Source: Deltaproteobacteria bacterium
GTDB taxonomy: Bacteria > Myxococcota_A > UBA9160 > UBA6930
Length of the DNA stretch: 43,278 nucleotides
NCBI GenBank assembly: GCA_002687015.1
Contig: NYZB01000122.1
Span: 1-43,278, forward strand
Direction of reading: 5' to 3'
Below the pieces are notes generated by a model. The model searched no databases, had not been told where the DNA came from, and was given only the letters and a program-made list of their open reading frames with translations. The first letter of the stretch is position 1. Each line of letters starts with the position of its first letter. Shown in pieces: positions 16,936-25,049 of this stretch. Position numbers and translations under genes: made by a program.

Positions 16936-19900
16936 TCACGCGTCCTCGAAAAGGCTCAAATTCTGGCTCACCGACCTCCCGCCTACGGGCTCCTCTCCGC
17001 GCAGGGTCCACTCTCCGGGTGCGAGGTCCAGGGGAATCGGAACCGTCCAGACGGCCTTGCCTCCTACCGCTACACGCGAGCGGGCGGCGGGCGGCAGGAG
17101 CGCAGAGCCGGCCCCGTCCGTGCCCGTGAGCCGTAGCGGATACCCGTCGGCCACGGGTCGCCCCTGGCCGTCCACGGCCTGCAGCTCCACCGTGACCTGG
17201 TGCGGTCCCTGCAGCAGGGTCATCTCCATGGTCTCGGCGGGACGCTCGACGCCCACCAGTACCGCCGCGGCCCGGGCGGGGAGGTCCCGCTCGATCCGGA
17301 GCTCCCGTCCATGGGGGAGCTGGACCCGATCGCCGCTCCGGAGATCGCGCCAGTGCAGCCTTCCCCCGCCCAGCCGCGTCCGCCCGCGGACGGTCGCCGC
17401 GCCGACGCCATGGTTGAGGAGGATCCAGTAGTAGATGCCCTTCCCACCGAGCAGACGCGCCTCGCTCCGATCTCCGGGCGTATGGCTCCGCGGTCGGATG
17501 CCCAGCTCTGCAAGGCGGGAGCGCCACTCGCGGCCCAGACGCTTGGAAGGACGGGCGGGGCTACAGCTGAGCTTCGGGGCAAGGTCGTGGATGCGACCGG
17601 TCCCCCGCACTGGAGCCCAGGGATCCGACCGGCGAGTCCCTGTCTCGTCCAGGGAGGCGGCCGTCTTCTCCGCGAAGAGGTGTCCGCCCCGGGCGACGAA
17701 CCGATGCAGCGCCTTCAGGGAATCCTGCGAGAGCCGAGGCACGGCGCTGAGGACGATGGCTTGCAGCGCCGCCGGCGGGGATCCGAGCTGCTCCTCGAGC
17801 AGGTAGTCCACCTCCTCGAAGCCGACCGCCAGATCCGAGAAGCGAGAGCCAACGCAGGCGTCGTGGCGCTTCACCTCCCCGGCGTCGCCGGCAGTACGGG
17901 TCGTCCAGGAGGCGAGGACCGCCACCGGTGCGGGCCGCCGAGGCGCCGCGGCCAACCAGGGGCCGATCCTCGCAGCCTCATCATGGAGGCCTACCAGGGG
18001 TGCCAGCGCCTCTCCCGCCGGCAACCCGAAATAGGCAAGACCCGTTGCGCCATGGGCGAGCGCAGTCCAGGCTGTCTCCTCCCACGCGGAGGGCTCGAAT
18101 GCCCGCGTTCCGTTCGGGCTCAGTGGCCGGCCCAGGGCGTAGACGGAGAAGCCTTTTCCCTTCGCGACCTGGTGGTTCATCGCGCCAAAGATCTCGGCCG
18201 CCGTGTCCACAACGGAGACCCAGCCTGCATCCGGGTTCCTTCCGTAGTTGTAGCCATAGCCGGGGCCTAGCAGTTCGTCGACAGAGGACACGAGTTCTGG
18301 TACGCGCAGGGCGTACTTCGCGCGTCGCTGCCAGTAGGAACCGGGCCAATAGCCAGACTGTCGCACCCCTGGCAGCACGCCGTTTCCGACCTCGCGATAT
18401 CGGCGCAGGGTCTCACCCGTCAGACGCGAGCGAATCTCCTCGTGGCGGAACCACTCCGGCTGCCCTGGTTTCTCGTCGCCTTGCAGACCCGACAGCCTCA
18501 CTTCGTCTCTCAGGGTGGCCCCTTGCAGGTCGGCGTCGCGTAGCTCCTCGACCATCTGCAGGGCGCGCAACCCGGGCAGGCTCAACACCTCTTCGAAGCC
18601 GTCGAAGATGTGACCGATTCCCGCCCGGAATTCTGGGCCATGGATGTCCCAACCGACCTCTTGCCCCAAGTGGTTCCGCGCGGTGGTCGGCGTCTGTCCA
18701 CCGTAGCGCCAGCGAGGAAAGCCGCTTCGGTAGCGCGTCGTGCTGTAGTAGACGATCTCCATACCCGCCGCGGCGAGCTCGCGCAGCGCGCGCAGGTCAT
18801 TCTTTGGGCGCTTCTTGAGTGCGGGGTAGACGACACTCGTAATCCCAGCCGCCGAGATCTCCCGAGCACGGTCGTAGGCCTCCCCTGGCGCCAGGCCGAA
18901 GGGATAGGGAATGTGCCCCATGCTGAAGTAGCGGATATCGAAACGACTCGGATCCGGCGCCAGGCCCACGAGAACGCGAGCTCTGTGCTCCCGTGAACCG
19001 TCGAGCCAGCGAGCCGAGTAGATCCCCGGACGGAGCTGCTCGGGAAGCCGCACCCGGCCGTCGGGGCCTGGTGTCGCCGTGAACCGTGGCGTTCCCGGCG
19101 GCCACTCCAACGACACCTGTCGGATGCGCTTGCCCTCGCCAACGGGGAACCAGTCGGCCGGCCGAGCCATGGCGCCAGAACGCACCGCCGGCGAGGCAGA
19201 GCTCACGGTGAGGGGCGAATGCAGCGTGTAGGTCGTCCCCAGCGCCTCACCCGCATAGTCGAGCAGGAGCTCTGCCCAGGCAGAGCTCGAGAAGAAGGTC
19301 TGGTTGTCGGCGCCATCGGCGTGAAAGTGCTGGTGATCGCCGGACAGGATCTGCAGCACCTCCCCCATCCCTCGGGTCCCATGCACCGCGAAGGGCTCGG
19401 TCCCGGCACGGATCTTCGTCTTTCCGCGGAGCACCTCCACGGGATGCAGATGTTCGACGTAGAGGCCTCCGGTGATCTCCCCCTCCAGCACCAGCCGGCG
19501 GCGCTTGCGAAATGCCTCGAGCCCTGGGTCGGGGCTTGGTCGCGCCGGAAGGATCGCGTCCAGGGGCGTCCCTCGGTAGCTCTCTTGGCTGGGCCAGCCC
19601 CCCACCACCAGCAGCCGACCGCCACGATCGACCCAGCCCGGAAGCGCATCGAGCAGCGGGCGTCCTCCGCCCGTGGTCACCCGCTCCAGGGCAGAAGCGG
19701 GCGCGTTTTCCAGGATCACCAGCTTGGCGTCACCCAGCGCCACGGGCCGTCGGTCACCGAGCATCCGGTACCAGGATCCAGGCTTGGTCGCCCTTCCCTC
19801 GAGGAAGACGCGTTGGACAGAGAGGGAGGGGGTCGCAGAATCGAGGATCCGATCGATGCGATCCGAGCGATCCAGATTGGGGCTGACAAGGACCAGCGGC

Positions 19901-19968
19901 TCCGCACCCGACTCGCAGCTCAGGAAGAGGAGTATTGCGAGGAGGCTGCCAAGCTTGGTTCCCAGCAC
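16936..19968 (-). CDS. Large secreted glycoside-hydrolase-like protein with two GATase-like domains
   Basis: A 1010-residue protein starting at GTG 19968. The N-terminus (MLGTKLGSLLAILLFLSCES) is a short signal, with FLSC a possible but atypical lipobox. Residues ~25-240 form a glutamine-amidotransferase-like fold (LPGWVDRGGRLLVVGGWPSQ) that lacks a catalytic Cys. From ~340 to 680 lies a TIM-barrel-like region with QPEWFRHEEIRSRL near 509 and AWTALAHGATGLAYFGLPAG near 628; the AHG segment resembles GH42 beta-galactosidases. A second amidotransferase-like domain (VDYLLEEQL, FVARGGHLFAEKTAA) and a beta-rich C-terminus follow. That is the GH42 order with an extra N-terminal module. A role in trimming the exported polysaccharide is an inference. 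Confidence 0.65.
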   Translation of the reverse strand: MLGTKLGSLLAILLFLSCESGAEPLVLVSPNLDRSDRIDRILDSATPSLSVQRVFLEGRATKPGSWYRMLGDRRPVALGDAKLVILENAPASALERVTTGGGRPLLDALPGWVDRGGRLLVVGGWPSQESYRGTPLDAILPARPSPDPGLEAFRKRRRLVLEGEITGGLYVEHLHPVEVLRGKTKIRAGTEPFAVHGTRGMGEVLQILSGDHQHFHADGADNQTFFSSSAWAELLLDYAGEALGTTYTLHSPLTVSSASPAVRSGAMARPADWFPVGEGKRIRQVSLEWPPGTPRFTATPGPDGRVRLPEQLRPGIYSARWLDGSREHRARVLVGLAPDPSRFDIRYFSMGHIPYPFGLAPGEAYDRAREISAAGITSVVYPALKKRPKNDLRALRELAAAGMEIVYYSTTRYRSGFPRWRYGGQTPTTARNHLGQEVGWDIHGPEFRAGIGHIFDGFEEVLSLPGLRALQMVEELRDADLQGATLRDEVRLSGLQGDEKPGQPEWFRHEEIRSRLTGETLRRYREVGNGVLPGVRQSGYWPGSYWQRRAKYALRVPELVSSVDELLGPGYGYNYGRNPDAGWVSVVDTAAEIFGAMNHQVAKGKGFSVYALGRPLSPNGTRAFEPSAWEETAWTALAHGATGLAYFGLPAGEALAPLVGLHDEAARIGPWLAAAPRRPAPVAVLASWTTRTAGDAGEVKRHDACVGSRFSDLAVGFEEVDYLLEEQLGSPPAALQAIVLSAVPRLSQDSLKALHRFVARGGHLFAEKTAASLDETGTRRSDPWAPVRGTGRIHDLAPKLSCSPARPSKRLGREWRSRLAELGIRPRSHTPGDRSEARLLGGKGIYYWILLNHGVGAATVRGRTRLGGGRLHWRDLRSGDRVQLPHGRELRIERDLPARAAAVLVGVERPAETMEMTLLQGPHQVTVELQAVDGQGRPVADGYPLRLTGTDGAGSALLPPAARSRVAVGGKAVWTVPIPLDLAPGEWTLRGEEPVGGRSVSQNLSLFEDA

Positions 19969-20243
19969 CGTTGGAGGGTATCCGAGCGCCCCTCGGGCAC
20001 CAGCGGCGACGCACCGGCTGCGTCGAGAGGCAAGTGCGAGGACGGTCTACCTCTTGGGCCGCACCTCCAGTCGAGCCACCGAGGGGCCGCATGTTGGCCG
20101 GGCAGAGCTGCCTTGCACCTGGAGTGCGCCCGACGACTGAACTCGAAGCTGGCGTCGTTTCTTGGGCTTGCTTCCTCCCTGAATCGAGTCGTCAATGACG
20201 GCTTCCTTCGGCTCCCCCGCGCTCCTCTCGGCTCGATGAGACC

Positions 20244-20256
20244 TTGGCAGTGCCAA
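20244..20256. promoter_or_regulatory. Perfect palindrome TTGGCAGTGCCAA, possible operator
   Basis: A 13-base perfect palindrome (TTGGCA-G-TGCCAA) lies 16 bases upstream of a promoter-like pair and about 140 bases before the TagF-like start. Its size and symmetry suit a dimeric regulator, but no regulator with this site is identifiable here. Confidence 0.3.
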
Positions 20257-20271
20257 CCAACTGGCGGAGGG

Positions 20272-20299
20272 TTGGGCCACCGCACTCCGCTGGTATCCT
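20272..20299 (+). promoter_or_regulatory. Weak sigma-70-like promoter before the second TagF-like gene
   Basis: TTGGGC (20272-20277) and TATCCT (20294-20299) are separated by 16 bases. They match the consensus at 3 and 4 of 6 positions. This is the best pair visible ahead of the gene starting near 20396, but such matches also arise by chance. Confidence 0.3.
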
Positions 20300-20395
20300 G
20301 TGCGGCCCCAGATCACGGGTCTCGCACCGAGCGGACCTGGCCTGGCTGCCGGGTCGCGCAATCTGAGTCACTGACGCCCGGCGACTACCGCCAAC

Positions 20396-21628
20396 TTGTC
20401 ATGGAGCTTCCAGCCGATGCGTTCGCTGCTGTCTTGGGCGAGATCTCTCCTGCGTCGGGCCATCGCGAGACTGGTGATCACGACAACGCGCCGGCTCCTC
20501 GGGCCGCGCGAGTCCCTGGTGCTCTTCGCAGCAATGAGCGGTCGTTTCTACGGGGACAACAGCCGACATCTCTTCGAATGGGTACTGGCGAACAAGCCCG
20601 AAGTAGAAGCCGTATGGATCACCCATGACCGCGCGGTCCTGCGCCAGCTCAGGAAGGCGGGGCTGCCGGTGGTCAACAGCCGCGGGCTGAGCGGTCTGAT
20701 CGCACTGGCTCGGGCCCGCCTGGCCTTCTTCACGGATGGCCTGATGGATCTGGTTCTCGAGCCCTGGATCGTTCCCGACAGCCTTGGACTGATCGCCCTG
20801 CGACATGGTCGTTCGGTGAAGCGCGTGCGCTTCGCGCGCCTCGGCCACAAGATCCCCGAAGACGAGTCGCAGGTGAAGAAGCGGGAAGGCTCTCTGATTC
20901 GGCGTGTGATCTCGACATCCGAATGGGTGTCAGATCTCCAGGAGGAGTGTCTTCAGGTCGGGCGCGAGAAACACGTCGTGACTGGGTATCCGAGAAACGA
21001 CGTGCTCCTGGACGTGCCCGCCTCACACGGCGAATCCTGGCGCGCCTACCTGGGAAGCCTCGCACCCTCCCATGTCCTGCTCTACGCCCCGAGCTGGAGG
21101 CACGGTCGCTATCCCACGCGGTTCTTCCCCTTCGAGGACTTCGACGAGCAGCGGCTCTTCGCAATGCTCGAAGAGAATCGATGCCTGCTCTTGATGCGGC
21201 CCCACAGGGGCGACCTGATCTACGCGGAGTCCCGAGACTTCTTTGCACAGCTACTACGATGCCCCTGGGTGCGTCTGGCGACTCATGTCGAATTGCCCGA
21301 CGTGAACGCCTTCCTGCCCTTCGTGGACCTGCTGATCTCGGACTACTCGGCGCTCTACCATGACTTCCTGCTCCTCGACCGGCCGATGCTCTTCGTCCCC
21401 TACGACTACGACGACTTCGCCGTTCAGAACGGCTTCCTCTACGACTACTTCGAGCTCCTGCCGGGGGAGGCGATCGCAACTCAGTCAGCGTTCGAAGCAG
21501 CGCTCTCCGGGGTCATTTCCGGCGAGGATCCGGGACGAGAGCGGAGACGGCGGCTACGCGATCGGATCCACCACTACCAGGACTCTCGCTCGTGCGAGCG
21601 CGTGGCGCAGATGATCGACACCGTCTGA
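20396..21628 (+). CDS. TagF-like CDP-glycerol glycerophosphotransferase family protein, copy 2
   Basis: A 410-residue paralogue of the protein at 9498, aligning without large gaps at roughly half identical residues. Shared landmarks are FAAMSGRFYGDNSRHLFEWV near 45, LIALRHGRSVKRVRFARLGH near 136, YAPSWRHGRYPTRFFPFEDF near 229, LLMRPHR and SDYSALYHDFLLLDRPMLF near 316. The family transfers glycerol phosphate or similar polyol phosphates from CDP-activated donors. The start is uncertain: TTG 20396 gives the longest product and ATG 20417 removes seven residues; neither has a clear ribosome-binding site. Unlike copy 1 it stands alone, between a divergent hydrolase and a convergent methyltransferase. 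I see no CDP-glycerol synthesis gene in the window. Confidence 0.88.
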   Translation: MSWSFQPMRSLLSWARSLLRRAIARLVITTTRRLLGPRESLVLFAAMSGRFYGDNSRHLFEWVLANKPEVEAVWITHDRAVLRQLRKAGLPVVNSRGLSGLIALARARLAFFTDGLMDLVLEPWIVPDSLGLIALRHGRSVKRVRFARLGHKIPEDESQVKKREGSLIRRVISTSEWVSDLQEECLQVGREKHVVTGYPRNDVLLDVPASHGESWRAYLGSLAPSHVLLYAPSWRHGRYPTRFFPFEDFDEQRLFAMLEENRCLLLMRPHRGDLIYAESRDFFAQLLRCPWVRLATHVELPDVNAFLPFVDLLISDYSALYHDFLLLDRPMLFVPYDYDDFAVQNGFLYDYFELLPGEAIATQSAFEAALSGVISGEDPGRERRRRLRDRIHHYQDSRSCERVAQMIDTV

Positions 21629-21659
21629 TCGAGTCCCAAGGGGCAACGGGTTCGCCGAT

Positions 21660-22640
21660 TCAGGATTGCGCGGCGGACCCCCTACCTCCGCGCAGGACAT
21701 AGGCGACGTAGCTCGCGGCACCCGGCCGGGACCCGAGCGCTCGCTCGAGCAGGTGAAGGCCCTTCGAAGCCACCCCTCCGACCAGGGGCGCGTTGAGCAG
21801 CGGCTTCGAGAGCTGCTTCGTGAGCATCCGGAGGGGGACTGCCTTGACACCAGACTCCCCGTGCTCTTCTCGAAGCGCGTTGAGCATGTAGGGGATGGGG
21901 TGGGCAAAGTAGTAGAGGAGCTTCTGCGAGGAATCCGCGGGCTTGCGCAGGCCCAGCTTCCGCAGCAGAGCCGAGATTGCCCGGAGTCCCCGAATCGTGC
22001 GACGTTCGGGGGAGTCGGGATTGGAGTAGAAGATCAGGCCCACACCCCTCGGCGAGACGACCCGCGAGATCTCTGACAAGGCCCTGGACTGCAGCTCCTT
22101 GTCGATGTGGTAGATGCAATGTGAGGCCATCGCTCCGGCGAGCGAATGGTCCCGAATCGGGAGATCGAGCAACGAGCCGCACACGAAAATGCCTCGATCG
22201 CCGACGACTTGCCGTGCCTCCTGGAGGCCCTGCAGGGAGAGGTCGACGCAGAGGTGATAGTCGAAGGCCTGGCCGAACTCGACTCTCGGCTGCGCACCTG
22301 AACCGGCGTCGAGGAAGACGTTGCCGCCCCCCTCGAAGATCGAGACGAATCGGCGCTCGTTGTCGACGATGTATCGCTGTCCGCGGTCGGACAGATCCTC
22401 GTGAACCAGACGAGCTCTCGGAACACCGTCCGCGTTCTTCCGCCAGCCGGCTTCGTAGTACTCCTGGACCGTCTCCGAGATCTCATCCACCTCGCCGGCG
22501 AGCAGGACCGGAATCCCGTCGATGACCGGGTAGCTGGCATCGCAGCTCGCGCAGGAGAGCCCTGTGGCGTCCTCCGTTGTAGACAATTTCCCCCGGCACC
22601 GGGGACAACAGAGGAGTGCGAGATGGTGCTCCTCGATCAT
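21660..22640 (-). CDS. SAM methyltransferase with N-terminal Trm112-like zinc ribbon
   Basis: With ATG 22640 the product has 326 residues. The start is fixed by AAGGAGGT at 22650-22657, 9 bases upstream. Residues 1-55 form a Trm112-like ribbon: LLCCPRCRGKL and LSCASCDASYPVIDGIPVLL, each with a Cys pair. A class I methyltransferase core follows: NVFLDAGSGAQPRVEF as the SAM loop, YHLCVDLSLQGLQEAR carrying the acidic residue, and LAGAMASHCIYHIDKELQ. The C-terminal ~100 residues are helical and unplaced. Proteins of this layout occur in polysaccharide and natural-product loci; the substrate is unknown. The gene converges on TagF copy 2 with a 31-base gap. Confidence 0.85.
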   Translation of the reverse strand: MIEEHHLALLCCPRCRGKLSTTEDATGLSCASCDASYPVIDGIPVLLAGEVDEISETVQEYYEAGWRKNADGVPRARLVHEDLSDRGQRYIVDNERRFVSIFEGGGNVFLDAGSGAQPRVEFGQAFDYHLCVDLSLQGLQEARQVVGDRGIFVCGSLLDLPIRDHSLAGAMASHCIYHIDKELQSRALSEISRVVSPRGVGLIFYSNPDSPERRTIRGLRAISALLRKLGLRKPADSSQKLLYYFAHPIPYMLNALREEHGESGVKAVPLRMLTKQLSKPLLNAPLVGGVASKGLHLLERALGSRPGAASYVAYVLRGGRGSAAQS

Positions 22641-23222
22641 CGATTCGGGACCTCCTTGCGCGGCAGCGGCCCACGAACCCCTGCGCTGCCGCAGGAATTC
22701 TACCACGTTCCCCGGGGCGCCAAGTCGCCGAAACCACGAGCCGCTCCCCAACAGGGACCTTGGATCGGGATCCTCCGGGCCACCCGGCATTGGCAAACTC
22801 GAGTGGAACGTGCCGATCCCGCTGAAGAAACCACACCCATCCGCGTGCGTTCCCGAGTCGTCCGGAAGAGAGCTGACGACCACGCGAGCTTCGCACCCAC
22901 TCGTCCATTGGTGGTCTGGCGCGGCAGCCAACTGGAGAGCATCCGCCCAACGAGGACCGTGCCGTCGTGCTGCTGTTGGTCCGTGGCGAGCCGCGACCCC
23001 AGGAAGGCCCATCTGCTCGAACCGCCGTTCCGGAACCGGGGAGGGAGGGGGCGCCATCACGAGGGCGCGGAGAATTCGTGTCGATTGGGTACGACCTCTC
23101 GCCGGCTGTTGATGCCCCAAGCCGGCCTTGTCCCCCGGGGGAAGAACCTGTCACTTTTGGGCTCGCCGCACCACCTATCTAGGGCCTGCATGACAGGACT
23201 TCTTCGGACGGGGTAGGCGGCA
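22641..23222. other. 582-bp intergenic region without a convincing gene
   Basis: Frames running through this stretch look like chance: Arg/Ser/Pro-rich, no domain, no ribosome-binding site. It separates the divergent zinc-ribbon methyltransferase and beta-helix genes. I can point to the minus-strand promoter-like pair at 22697-22723 and a 12-base palindrome TCCCCCGGGGGA at 23131-23142. It is longer than most gaps in this compact window, so an unseen small RNA or decayed gene cannot be excluded. Confidence 0.5.
22697..22723 (-). promoter_or_regulatory. Promoter-like pair before the zinc-ribbon methyltransferase
   Basis: Read on the minus strand, TTGGCG (22723-22718) is followed after 15 bases by TAGAAT (22702-22697), a 5-of-6 match to the -10 consensus. 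The 15-base spacer is short. It lies about 57 bases before the start codon, a sensible leader length. Confidence 0.35.
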
Positions 23223-25049
23223 GTGGTGGGTTCGAGACTTGGATTCCTGGCGGTCGTGCTGGCGGCCTGGCTGGTCGCGGGGCCTGCGGGCGCGGCGATC
23301 TTCGACGTGACCAGCTTCGGGGCCGACCCGGCCTTCGCCGGCCTCGACACACCCGCCGCCAACGCGGCCGTCGATGCGGCCTGCGCCGCCGGGGGTGGCG
23401 AAGTGCACTTCCCGGCGGGCTTCTACCGGCTAGGACACGATACGGGGCCGAGCTCCGGCTTCTACTCGGGGCTGCAGGTCAGCTGCGACAACATCGTGAT
23501 CAGTGGCGTCGGGGACACCAGCGTGCTCATGCCGGAGAACTCTGGAGGGCAGACCGTGATCACGCTGTGCGCCGAGATCACGGGTGGCTTCGGAAGCCAC
23601 TGCACCTTCACGAATCCGGTGAACAACATCACGATCCGGGATCTGAAGATCTGGGACGACGACCCCCTCGGCCACAGGGGAAGCGAGGAGTCCCACGGCG
23701 TCACGGGCAAGAACGTCCATCAGGTGGTGCTGGAACGCCTGACCCTCGAGAGCCTGGGCGACGAGAGCGTGACCTTCAGCGGGGGGTCGTCGGATGTCAC
23801 CGTGCAGGACAGCAGCTTCGCCGATTGTCCATCCCTGAACTCGGGCGGCTCCTGCGTCGAGCTGGACGGAGGCAGCGACTACGAGGTCCTTCGCAACAGC
23901 TTCGACGGTGGCGCGTACTTCGGCGCCATGATCTTCGTCAACACGAATGCTCCGACCGAAGTCACTGCGGTGTTGATCCAGGACAACCAGCTCCTCGATT
24001 CCAGCCCCACCTCCCCGGGCATCACCAACGCCGGGATCTGGCTCGCCGCGAACAATGCGGCGATCCGCGACGTCCAGATCATCGACAACACGATCTCCAT
24101 GGACTACCTGGGTCGCGACGCGGTCCGCTTCGCCGGAGGCAGCTTCGACGTGGAGGATCTCACCTTCCGGGGCAACGACATCGGCGGCTCGGTCGACCTG
24201 CGCAACGACTACCTGAAGCGCCTCATCTTCGCCGAGAACGATCTCGTCTCCACCAACGGCCTCACGACCCCGGGCTTGAACTTCTCCGGCGATGACGTGC
24301 AGATCACGGACAACACCATCAGCGGCCAGCGCTCGTCCTGCATCGAGATCGGAGGCTTCAACGGGAGCGCCTCCAATGTCGAGATCCGTCACAACCTCTG
24401 CTTCTCGAACTCGGACACCCTGGACGAACCCATCATCATCGAGGCCGACATCAGCTGCGCCCCCTTGCCGACGGTGAGCGGCGGCCTCGTGATCGAGGAC
24501 AATCTCCTGATTGCGGGAGGCCTGGTCAGCAACGGCATCGAGCTCTCGGGCTGCTCCACGGCGACGATCCGGAACAACGGCCTGTACCTCGGGGGGAGCG
24601 GCGCGCTCTATGGGATGCGCGGTGGAGCGAGCTTTGCAGGCAACACGATCGTGGGGGCCAACGTGTCGATTCGCACGATGACCACCCCCGCGCAGGTGAG
24701 CAACAACACCCTGGACGGGAATACCTGCGTGCGGTTGGACGGGACCATGGGCTCCCTGGTCGTCGGCAATAACCTCCTGGCCTGCGGCGAACCGATCGAG
24801 GAGACGAACGGCGCCGACTTGAACTCCTGCTGGAACAACAGCGGCGTCGCAGACGGATGCAGCCTCATCCTGGGGTGCCACGACGGGGTGGACAACGACG
24901 GGGACGGGCAGATCGACGCGCTGGACACGAACTGCACGCCGACGGCCCAGCTCTCGGAATCGCCCGTGCAGGTCTCCTGCGGCCTGGGCGCCGAGCTGGC
25001 GCCCCTGCTGGTGGCCCTGGGGCAGCTGCGCCGACGGCGCCGGGCCTGA
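23223..25049 (+). CDS. Secreted right-handed parallel beta-helix protein with C-terminal sorting-like tail
   Basis: A 608-residue protein. A signal peptide (LGFLAVVLAAWLVAGPAGA) precedes FDVTSFGADP and AAGGGEVHFPAGFY, the opening of the pectate-lyase-3 beta-helix family. Many short repeats follow with the N-N-x-I pattern of beta-helix coils (VEDLTFRGNDIGG, VQITDNTISGQ, ATIRNNGLYLG). Near residue 553 comes CHDGVDNDGDGQIDALD, a calcium-loop-like motif, and the last 23 residues are CGLGAEL, a short hydrophobic run and RRRRRA. That end resembles PEP-CTERM or MYXO-CTERM tripartite sorting signals without matching them. It probably binds or cleaves a polysaccharide at the cell surface. The start is GTG 23223 or GTG 23226. 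Confidence 0.82.
   Translation: MVGSRLGFLAVVLAAWLVAGPAGAAIFDVTSFGADPAFAGLDTPAANAAVDAACAAGGGEVHFPAGFYRLGHDTGPSSGFYSGLQVSCDNIVISGVGDTSVLMPENSGGQTVITLCAEITGGFGSHCTFTNPVNNITIRDLKIWDDDPLGHRGSEESHGVTGKNVHQVVLERLTLESLGDESVTFSGGSSDVTVQDSSFADCPSLNSGGSCVELDGGSDYEVLRNSFDGGAYFGAMIFVNTNAPTEVTAVLIQDNQLLDSSPTSPGITNAGIWLAANNAAIRDVQIIDNTISMDYLGRDAVRFAGGSFDVEDLTFRGNDIGGSVDLRNDYLKRLIFAENDLVSTNGLTTPGLNFSGDDVQITDNTISGQRSSCIEIGGFNGSASNVEIRHNLCFSNSDTLDEPIIIEADISCAPLPTVSGGLVIEDNLLIAGGLVSNGIELSGCSTATIRNNGLYLGGSGALYGMRGGASFAGNTIVGANVSIRTMTTPAQVSNNTLDGNTCVRLDGTMGSLVVGNNLLACGEPIEETNGADLNSCWNNSGVADGCSLILGCHDGVDNDGDGQIDALDTNCTPTAQLSESPVQVSCGLGAELAPLLVALGQLRRRRRA

Larger units (their letters stand above)
19969..20395. other. 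427-bp intergenic region between divergent genes
   Basis: No coding frame here looks real. The stretch separates the glycoside-hydrolase-like gene (minus) from the second TagF-like gene (plus), so it should hold promoters for both. On the plus strand I can point only to the TTGGCA palindrome at 20244 and a weak promoter-like pair at 20272-20299. On the minus strand I see no convincing -10/-35 pair. Confidence 0.5.

Noticed and set aside
15714-17129. 471-codon plus-strand frame rich in Glu, His and Gln
   Set aside because: It is the complement of the GT-C-like membrane protein, whose hydrophobic codons read as acidic and His codons on the other strand.
23430-24881. 483-codon minus-strand frame opposite the beta-helix gene
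   Set aside because: The plus strand has a signal peptide, beta-helix repeats and a sorting-like tail; the minus frame has no recognisable motif.
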